NCBI GenBank assembly: GCA_963800475.1
Contig: CAWDAZ010000005.1
Span: 1 to 64,000, forward strand
DNA length: 64,000 nucleotides
DNA from: Palsa-465 sp963800475
GTDB lineage: Bacteria > Actinomycetota > Thermoleophilia > Solirubrobacterales > Solirubrobacteraceae
Direction: 5' to 3'
Positions 58,643-64,000 of this stretch are shown one piece after another (the stretch's first letter is position 1; every line of letters begins with the position of its first letter). The position numbers and the translations under genes are program-made. Under the pieces are notes generated by a model. The model was not told the origin of the DNA, ran no database searches, and was given only the letters and a program-made list of their open reading frames with translations.

Positions 58643-59940
58643 TGGAGCTTGGCCACGTCGGCTTCGAAGCTCGGGTACGACACCTCGGCCGCCTCCATCC
58701 CGACCACCTCGACGCCCTCCGCCGAGGCGAGCCCCGCGACCGCGCCGAGCAGCGCCAGCCGGTGATCGCCGTGCGCGTGCAGGCGCCCGCCGCGCAGCCC
58801 GCCCGTCCCTCGCACGGCGAACCCGTCCGGCGTCGCCTCGATCTCGGCGCCAAGGCCACGAAGGCCCTCGACCACGGTCGCGATCCGGTCCGACTCCTTG
58901 ACGCGCAGCTCGCCGGCCCCGCGGACGACCGTCTCACCCTCCGCGAAGCACCCGAGCAGCGCGACCAGCGGCAGCTCGTCGATCGCGAGCGGAACCTCCT
59001 CGGGCTCGACCGTCGTGCCGACGATCGGGCCCTCGGAGACGTCGAGGTCGGAGACGGGCTCGACCGACCCGAATGTGCCGGGGGGCTCGAGGTCCGCCAG
59101 CACGATCGCGCCCATCCGCTCGAGGATGCGGAGGAAGCCGCTGCGCGTCCAGTTGACGCCGACGTCCTCGAGCACCAGCCGCGAGCCCTCGACCAGCACG
59201 CCGGCAGCGATCAGGAACGCCGCGGACGACAGGTCGCCCGGGACCTCGAACTCCGCGAGCTCGAGCTCGTCGGTGTTGCAGACGACGGTCTCGAAGCCAC
59301 GGTCCGGGTCCCCGGTGCGCTCAAGCGCCGCGCCGGCCCGCAGCAGCATCCGTTCGGTGTGGTCACGGGTCGGGATCGGCTCGATCACCGCTGTCCGCTC
59401 GGTCAGCAGCCCGGCCAGCAGCACGCACGACTTGACCTGTGCGCTGGCCACCGGCAGCTTGTACTCGATCCCGATCAGTGGCGCGCCGTACACGGTGAAC
59501 GGCGGGAACCGCCCCTCGCGGGCCTCGATTCGAGCGCCCATCAGCTCGAGCGGCTCGGCGATCCGGTCGATTGGGCGCGAGCGGATCGAGTCGTCGCCGT
59601 CCAGCTTGAAGACGCCGCCTTGCTGGAACGCCAGCCACCCCGGAAGCAGCCGCATCAGCGTGCCGGCGTTGCCGACGTCGATCCGCCCGGCCGGCGGTTG
59701 GGCGTTGCGCAGTCCGCCGCCCCGGATCACCAGCCCGTCGTCGCGCTCCTGGACGATCGCGCCGAGCTCCCGGACCGCTTCAAGCGTCGAGAGCGTGTCG
59801 GCCGCGCGGAGGTAGTTCCGGATCGTGACCGGCTCGGAGGCCATCGCGGCGAGGATCGCCGCCCGGTGCGAGATCGACTTGTCGGCCGGCACGCGAAGCC
59901 GGCCGCGCAACGGTCCCGACGGGTCGAAGCGGGCGTTCAC
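58639..59940 (-). CDS. aroA: 3-phosphoshikimate 1-carboxyvinyltransferase (EPSP synthase)
   Basis: Sixth step of the shikimate pathway (433 aa). PADKSISHRAAILAAMA at the N-terminus, GNAGTLMRLLPGWLA (commonly GNAGTAMR), DDSIRSRPIDRI, SAQVKSCVLLAGL, and the C-terminal RVKESDRIATVVEGL and HGDHRLALL. GTG 59940 has an AAGGT Shine-Dalgarno; a TTG at 59958 is an upstream alternative. Part of the aromatic run behind the putative attenuator. Confidence 0.95.
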   Translation of the reverse strand: MNARFDPSGPLRGRLRVPADKSISHRAAILAAMASEPVTIRNYLRAADTLSTLEAVRELGAIVQERDDGLVIRGGGLRNAQPPAGRIDVGNAGTLMRLLPGWLAFQQGGVFKLDGDDSIRSRPIDRIAEPLELMGARIEAREGRFPPFTVYGAPLIGIEYKLPVASAQVKSCVLLAGLLTERTAVIEPIPTRDHTERMLLRAGAALERTGDPDRGFETVVCNTDELELAEFEVPGDLSSAAFLIAAGVLVEGSRLVLEDVGVNWTRSGFLRILERMGAIVLADLEPPGTFGSVEPVSDLDVSEGPIVGTTVEPEEVPLAIDELPLVALLGCFAEGETVVRGAGELRVKESDRIATVVEGLRGLGAEIEATPDGFAVRGTGGLRGGRLHAHGDHRLALLGAVAGLASAEGVEVVGMEAAEVSYPSFEADVAKLQ

Positions 59941-59968
59941 GCCCGGACCTTGGCACAACCGGCGACGG

Positions 59969-61039
59969 TCACGCCGTGACGACCGGGAACCCGAGCCCGG
60001 CGATCAGCTCGGCGGCTCTGGCGGCCGGCTGCTCACCCGAGATCCACAGCGCGACGACGCCCTCGCTCATGTCGGGGGCGGGGTACAGCGCCATGTCGGC
60101 GATGTTCACGCCGGCGCGCCCGAGCTCGAGCGCGAGCGTCGCGACCACCCCGGGCCGGTTCGGCACCGACGCGCGCAGCTCGAACAGCGGCGCTCCTGCG
60201 AGCTGGGCCTCGAGCAGCCGGCGGCGGTCGGCCGCGGCGGCGTCGTTCCAGGCCGTGATCGCCGCTGCGTCACCGGCTCGGAGCGCCTCCCGGAACCGCT
60301 CGAGCGCCGCGACTGCCCGCTCGACGCCCCGCTCGAGCGCGTCGCGGTTTGAGATGTAGATGTCGGTCCAGATCGCGCTCGGGGCTCCCGCGACGCGGGT
60401 CGCGTCCCTGAAGCTCGGACCGGTCGCCGGCAACCGCTCGCCGCCGGCCTCGAGCGCCTCGGCCGCCTCCGAGACGAGCACGTTCGCGAACACGTGTGGG
60501 AGGTGCGAGACGGTCGCGAGGATCGTGTCGTGAGTCTCGGCGTCGATCGCCGCCGGGCTGGCACCGACTCCGACGAGCAGTCTGTGGAGGCGCTCGTAGA
60601 GCACCCCGGAGGTGCTGGTGGTAGGCGTCAGGTACCAGGTCGCGCCGTCGAACAGGTCGGCGCGCGCGTGATCGATCCCGGCGCTCTCCGCGCCGGCGAG
60701 CGGATGCCCCCCGACGAACCTCGGATCGGAGTGCGCCGCAACGACCGCCCGCTTGGTGGAGCCGACATCGGTCACCACGCAGTCCGCCGGAGCGCCGGCG
60801 AGCACCTCGCCGACGACCTCGGGCAGCGACCGGACCGGGACCGCCACGAACGCGGCCTCGGCGTCCGCAAGCGTATCGGCGAGCGTCACGCCGGCGCGGT
60901 CGATCGCGCCGCGTGCGAGCCCCGCCTCGACGGCGCTGTCGCTGGCGTCGTAGCCGGTGACGGTCGCCTCGAGCCGCTCACGGGCGGCGAGCGCGACCGA
61001 GCCCCCGATCAGGCCCAGGCCGACGACGGCGACGCGCAC
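59969..61039 (-). CDS. tyrA: Prephenate dehydrogenase with C-terminal ACT domain
   Basis: NAD-dependent enzyme of tyrosine synthesis (356 aa). Rossmann start VAVVGLGLIGGSVALA, VTDVGSTKRAVV, GGHPLAGAESAG and SHLPHVFANVLV; the last ~75 residues (ELRASVPNRPGVVATLALELG) form an ACT domain, probably for feedback by tyrosine. The GTG directly abuts the TAA of the upstream DAHP synthase gene. Confidence 0.94.
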   Translation of the reverse strand: MRVAVVGLGLIGGSVALAARERLEATVTGYDASDSAVEAGLARGAIDRAGVTLADTLADAEAAFVAVPVRSLPEVVGEVLAGAPADCVVTDVGSTKRAVVAAHSDPRFVGGHPLAGAESAGIDHARADLFDGATWYLTPTTSTSGVLYERLHRLLVGVGASPAAIDAETHDTILATVSHLPHVFANVLVSEAAEALEAGGERLPATGPSFRDATRVAGAPSAIWTDIYISNRDALERGVERAVAALERFREALRAGDAAAITAWNDAAAADRRRLLEAQLAGAPLFELRASVPNRPGVVATLALELGRAGVNIADMALYPAPDMSEGVVALWISGEQPAARAAELIAGLGFPVVTA

Positions 61040-62110
61040 TTAGCGGCGCCGCGCCCTCACCGCGGCGGCCAGCTCGTCGAGCACGCCGGCCGTCGACTCC
61101 CAGTCGAGGCAGCCGTCGGTGATCGACTGGCCGTACACCAGCTCCCCGCCGAGCTCCTGCCGCCCGCCGACCAGGAACGATTCGATCATCACCCCGATGA
61201 TCGCGCGGTTGCCGCCGGCGACCTGCCGCCCGACGTCCTCGGCGACCGACGGTTGGCGGAACGGGTCCTTGCCCGAATTGTCGTGCGAGAAGTCGATCAT
61301 CGCCCGCTCCGGCAGCCCCGCCTGGCGAAGCAGCGACACCGCCTCAGCGAACGCCTCGGCGCTGTAGTTGGGCCCGCCTCGACCGCCCCGGAGGATGATG
61401 TGGCAATCGCGGTTGCCGCGCGTGTAGAGGACCGCCGGCGTCCCGTCGACGTCGATTCCCGCAAATACGTGCGGGACGGCCGCGGCGCGCACCGCGTCGA
61501 CGGCTACCTGCACGTTGCCGTCGGTCCGATTCTTGAACCCGACCGGCATCGAAAGCCCCGAGCCAAGCTGCCGGTGGATCTGGCTCTCCGTGGTCCGTGC
61601 GCCGATCGCGGCCCAGCTGACCGCGTCGGAGATGTACTGCGGGGTGATCGGGTCGAGGAACTCGCAGCCGACCGGCAGTCCCGCCGCGGTCACCCCGAGC
61701 AGCACGTGGCGCGCCCGCCGCAGGCCCTCGTTGACGTCGCCCGAGCCATCGAGGTGCGGATCGTTGATCAGCCCCTTCCACCCGGTCGTCGTGCGCGGCT
61801 TCTCGAAGTACACGCGCATCGCGATCAGCAGCTCGTTGCGGAGCGCGCCCGAGCGCTCGGCCAGCCGGCCCGCGTATTCGAGCGTGGCGTCCATGTCGTG
61901 GACGCTGCACGGGCCGACGACCACCAGCAGCCGGTCGTCGTCGCCGTCCAGCACGCCGTGCACCTGCGAGCGGCCGGAGAGCACGACCTCGATCTGTTCG
62001 TCGGACAGCGGCAGTTCGTCGAGCAGCCGCTGCGGCGAGGCCAGCGGCTCGACCCGCTCGATTCGCTGGTCGCGGACCGCGTCCGCCGCGCGGGAGGGGG
62101 TCAGTCCCAC
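61040..62110 (-). CDS. aroG: DAHP synthase, class I alpha (E. coli AroG/F/H-like)
   Basis: Condenses PEP and erythrose-4-phosphate, the first shikimate step. About 356 aa from GTG 62110 (VGLTPSRAADAVRDQRIERV): VVGPCSVHDMDATLEYA, YFEKPRTTTGWKGLINDPHL, FKNRTDGN, HIILRGGRGGPNYS, DFSHDNSGKDP and SFLVGGRQ. An uninterrupted frame continues upstream into the first DAHP synthase gene, but that link is an out-of-frame Arg-rich artefact of a one-base shift. Two different DAHP synthase subtypes side by side suggests separate feedback control. Confidence 0.92.
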   Translation of the reverse strand: MGLTPSRAADAVRDQRIERVEPLASPQRLLDELPLSDEQIEVVLSGRSQVHGVLDGDDDRLLVVVGPCSVHDMDATLEYAGRLAERSGALRNELLIAMRVYFEKPRTTTGWKGLINDPHLDGSGDVNEGLRRARHVLLGVTAAGLPVGCEFLDPITPQYISDAVSWAAIGARTTESQIHRQLGSGLSMPVGFKNRTDGNVQVAVDAVRAAAVPHVFAGIDVDGTPAVLYTRGNRDCHIILRGGRGGPNYSAEAFAEAVSLLRQAGLPERAMIDFSHDNSGKDPFRQPSVAEDVGRQVAGGNRAIIGVMIESFLVGGRQELGGELVYGQSITDGCLDWESTAGVLDELAAAVRARRR

Positions 62111-62911
62111 CGCGACCTTCCCAGCGCGGCGGCGGCACGGACCCGCTCCGCGTAGGCGGACAGCTCGTCGGTGCGCAGCGCCTGTGGCCCGTCGCACACC
62201 GCCTCCTCGGGACGCGGGTGCACCTCGACGAGCAGCCCGTCGGCCCCGGCGGCCGCGGCCGCGAGCGACAGCGGCGTGACCAGCTCGCGCCGGCCGGCCG
62301 CGTGGCTCGGGTCCACGATCACCGGGAGCGTGGGTGCGCTCCTTGAGCGCCGGCACCGCAGCGAGGTCGAGCGTGAACCGGTACGCGGTCTCGAACGTCC
62401 GGATCCCGCGCTCGCACAGCAGCACCGACTCGTTGCCCTCCTTGAGGACGTACTCGGCCGAGCACAGCAGCTCGTCGAGCGTGCTCGACAGGCCGCGCTT
62501 CAGCAGCACCGGGCTGCCGGAGCGCCCCGCTTCGGTCAGCAGCGGGTAGTTCTGCATGTTGCGCGACCCGATCTGGAGCACGTCGGCGACCTCGAGCACG
62601 CTGTCCAGCTCCCGCGGGTCCATCACCTCGGTGATCACCGGGAGCCCGGTCTCGGCCTTGGCCTCCGCGAGCAGCCTCAGGCCCTCGGCGCCGAGTCCCT
62701 GGAACGCGTACGGGGAGGTGCGCGGCTTGTAGGCGCCGCCGCGAAGCAGCGTGCCGCCGGCATCGCGCACTGCGATCGCCGTTTCGAGCAGTTGCTCGCG
62801 CGACTCGACCGCGCACGGCCCGGCGATCAGCGCAAACGCCTCGCCGCCAATCGTGCGGCCGGCGATCTCGAGCACTGCGCGCTCCGCTGGTCTCGGTTCT
62901 GTCGCGATCAT
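62101..62911 (-). CDS. aroF: DAHP synthase, class I beta (B. subtilis type), one-base frameshift
   Basis: Second DAHP synthase, of the KDO8P-synthase-like I-beta subtype. ATG 62911: IAGPCAVESREQLLETA, RGGAYKPRTSPYAFQGLG, KRGLSSTLDELLCSAEYV, ERGIRTFETAYRFTLDL. At ALKERTH (about 62330) the frame breaks; the correct end (LPVIVDPSHAAGRRELVT, GLLVEVHPRPEEAVCDGP) continues in another frame to a TGA at 62101. Removing C62329 restores one 269-aa protein of normal length. That base lies in a perfect 6-bp hairpin (GGAGCG/CGCTCC, 62325-62342). It overlaps aroG by 10 nt. Either a recent inactivating insertion or a sequencing error. Confidence 0.85.
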
Positions 62912-62983
62912 CTTGCTGGTCCTTTCTGAAAGCCTGGAGAACTGTAGGGAAGGGCGGGTCGCGGGCCCGCGGAGGGGATGTGC

Positions 62984-63066
62984 GGCGCTCGAGAGCTCGA
63001 TCGTGCCCGCTTGCGCGGCGGGCGGAGGTGGGAGCAGGGTCGAGCGCCTAGCTAAATCGCCAGGCG
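62984..63066 (-). promoter_or_regulatory. Attenuator-like alternative RNA stems
   Basis: On the transcript, stem 1 pairs CGCCUGGC (63059-63066) with GCUAGGCG (63045-63052) around GAUUUA, 8 bp with one G-U. Stem 2 pairs GGCGCUCGA (63040-63048) with UCGAGCGCC (62984-62992), 9 bp, enclosing a GCCCGC/GCGGGC hairpin. Stems 1 and 2 share 63045-63048, so they exclude each other. Further down lies the palindrome CGCGGGCCCGCG (62960-62971). Stem 1 contains a Trp codon and the stop of the leader peptide. Confidence 0.65.
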
Positions 63067-63122
63067 TACCAGTAGCCGAACGTCGCGGCGTTCATGCGAG
63101 CGCTGGGGCTACAGGCCGTCAT
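63048..63122 (-). CDS. Aromatic-rich leader peptide (24 aa)
   Basis: Tiny gene ending in MNAATFGYWYAWRFS before TAG. The last ten residues include F, Y, W, Y, W and F. Three in-frame ATG codons are possible: 63128, 63122 and 63095. I prefer 63122, because the TAGAAC -10-like hexamer ends 8 nt before it, the spacing seen for other leaderless starts here, and none of the starts has a Shine-Dalgarno. It lies 137 nt before the first DAHP synthase gene and overlaps the alternative RNA stems, the arrangement of an attenuation leader sensing charged tRNA for Phe, Tyr and Trp. Translation itself is inferred. Confidence 0.7.
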   Translation of the reverse strand: MTACSPSARMNAATFGYWYAWRFS

Positions 63123-63130
63123 CGCCATGG

Positions 63131-63159
63131 GTTCTACCAGAGGGAGCCGCGGATTCCAA
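63131..63159 (-). promoter_or_regulatory. Promoter candidate TTGGAA-N17-TAGAAC for the leader/DAHP synthase run
   Basis: -35-like TTGGAA (63154-63159) and -10-like TAGAAC (63131-63136), 17 bp apart. Transcription would start near 63124, just at the leader-peptide ATG. Each box matches four of six consensus positions. Confidence 0.5.
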
Positions 63160-63172
63160 GCGTGGTCGGTTC

Positions 63173-63187
63173 GGTTCATGGTGAACC
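63173..63187. terminator. Small hairpin after the aminotransferase gene
   Basis: GGTTCA-TGG-TGAACC, a 6-bp stem with a 3-nt loop, 15 nt downstream of the aminotransferase stop and just before the leader promoter. Possibly a weak terminator separating the two units; no U-tract. Confidence 0.35.
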
Positions 63188-63201
63188 CAAAGGGACCGCG
63201 C

Positions 63202-64000
63202 TCAGCCGAGGATCTCCGCGAGCGCGCCTACGAACCGCTCGTTCTCGTGCTCGGTGCCCACCGTCACGCGCACCGCGCCCTCGCGACCGAGCGATTTCCC
63301 TGCCCGGACGAGCACCCGGCGCTCAGCCAGCCCGCTCACGACGTCGTGCTCGTCGGCCTGCTCCGGCAGCCGCAGCCAGATGAAGTTCGTGTCGGACGCC
63401 GCCACCCACAGACCCAGCGCGCGGACGGCCTCCTCAAGCGACAGCCGGTTCGCGATCGTCTGCTCGACGCGCCGCTCGACCTCGTCCTGGTGGCGGAGCG
63501 CCTCCAGCGCCGCCGCCTGCGCGCCGATCCCGAGATAGAACGGCTGACGCACCTGGTCGACGGCGATCCGGAAGTCGACCGATCCCGACAGCCCGTACCC
63601 GACCCGCAGCCCGGCGAGGCCGTACACCTTCGAGAAGGTCCTCAGCAGCACCAGGTTCGGGTGGCGCTTCAGCAGCTCCACCGATGCGTAGGGGTCGCCG
63701 AGCGCCAGTGAGAACTCGGCGTACGCCTCGTCGAGGATCACGCACACGTTCGGCGACACACGCTCGAGGAACCGTTGCACCTGGTCCAGGCCGATCGCCG
63801 TGGACGTCGGGTTGTTGGGGTTGCAGATCAGCACCAGCCTGGTCGCGACCGTCACCTCCTCGAGCATCGCGTCGAGGTCGTGGCGGTCCTCGTCGTCGAG
63901 CGGCACCTGGATCGCGCGGGCGCCCGAGGCGGCCGCGAGGTGCGGGTAGACGCTGAATGCCGGCCACGCGTACACGAGCTCAGCGCCCGGCTCGAGCAGC
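63202..64000 (-). CDS. hisC: Histidinol-phosphate/aromatic aminotransferase (5' end outside window)
   Basis: PLP-dependent fold-type I aminotransferase, cut by the window edge; 265 C-terminal residues are visible. YAWPAFSVYPHLAAASGA, LICNPNNPTST (cofactor Asn region), ILDEAYAEF (Asp/Tyr) and the PLP lysine in TFSKVYGLAGLRVGYG are present, with the substrate Arg near the end (GAVRVTVGTEHENERFV). HisC-like by sequence. Its place directly before the aromatic leader and DAHP synthases makes a phenylalanine/tyrosine aminotransferase role plausible. Confidence 0.88.
   Translation of the reverse strand, partial: LLEPGAELVYAWPAFSVYPHLAAASGARAIQVPLDDEDRHDLDAMLEEVTVATRLVLICNPNNPTSTAIGLDQVQRFLERVSPNVCVILDEAYAEFSLALGDPYASVELLKRHPNLVLLRTFSKVYGLAGLRVGYGLSGSVDFRIAVDQVRQPFYLGIGAQAAALEALRHQDEVERRVEQTIANRLSLEEAVRALGLWVAASDTNFIWLRLPEQADEHDVVSGLAERRVLVRAGKSLGREGAVRVTVGTEHENERFVGALAEILG

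Noticed and set aside
61040..62911. A single 623-aa fused double DAHP synthase, since the frame is open throughout
   Set aside because: About 69 residues between the two parts are Arg/Gly-rich and unlike any DAHP synthase, while another frame encodes the expected C-terminus (VIVDPSHAAGRREL). A one-base shift explains it better than a fusion.
1..64000. CRISPR arrays, insertion sequences, prophage, restriction or defence systems
   Set aside because: No regularly spaced repeats, transposase or phage genes were seen. The only recombinase is the XerC/D-type housekeeping enzyme in its usual neighbourhood.

Overview
The window is a compact stretch of core bacterial chromosome with very high G+C. 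It has no rRNA, tRNA, CRISPR array, insertion sequence, prophage or plasmid gene that I can see. Gene content and order (WhiG/FliA-type sigma factor, xerC, dprA, comM, yraN, rnhB, lepB, rplS, trmD, rimM, khpA, rpsP, ffh; then ftsY, smc, rnc, acpP, plsX, rpmF; then a SepIVA-like gene, coaD, rsmD, recG, fakA, rpmB), frequent GTG starts, ATGA/GTGA stop-start overlaps and many leaderless-looking promoters point to an actinomycete-related bacterium. A deep-branching class such as Thermoleophilia (Solirubrobacterales-like) is my best guess. That placement is inference from gene content, not from a marker search.

Layout. 36-9222 (leftward): an EF-G-like GTPase, a sigma factor with no standard start codon, a XerC/D recombinase, a frameshifted secreted L,D-transpeptidase, ilvD, two unknowns and thiD. 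9236-16202: DNA uptake/recombination genes (dprA, comM), yraN facing away from comM, then rnhB, lepB and the rplS-trmD-rimM-khpA-rpsP ribosome-maturation set. 16282-28621: ffh, an HIR-like SPFH protein, a membrane protein, ftsY, smc-rnc-acpP-plsX with overlapping stops and starts, rpmF, yceD and rmuC. 28669-38019: acylphosphatase, a secreted papain-like/PKD protein, a macrodomain protein, SepIVA-like, coaD, rsmD, recG, fakA, rpmB and a membrane Ser/Thr kinase. 38026-41576: a complete riboflavin operon (ribD, ribE, ribBA, ribH). 41601-46634: a surface-glycan cluster (GT-C enzyme, polyprenyl-phosphate-type GT2, methyltransferase, flippase). 46600-53134: a lipoprotein, rpe, a small zinc-ribbon gene, rsmB, fmt, def and priA. 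53201-64000: a PH-domain protein, then a leftward run from a His/aromatic aminotransferase through two DAHP synthases, tyrA, aroA, cmk, der and a DUF3352 protein to metK.

The most interesting signal lies between the aminotransferase and the DAHP synthases. A tiny gene encodes a peptide ending MNAATFGYWYAWRFS, six of whose last ten residues are Phe, Tyr or Trp. It overlaps an 8-bp hairpin that is mutually exclusive with a 9-bp long-range stem, which is the layout of a transcription-attenuation leader. It could set expression of a run that includes both DAHP synthases, tyrA and aroA. Two other themes recur. First, TANNNT hexamers sit 6-10 nt before the start codon of many unit-heading genes, usually without a Shine-Dalgarno. 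Second, two frameshifts (L,D-transpeptidase, first DAHP synthase) are each explained by one extra base inside a hairpin, so they may be assembly errors.
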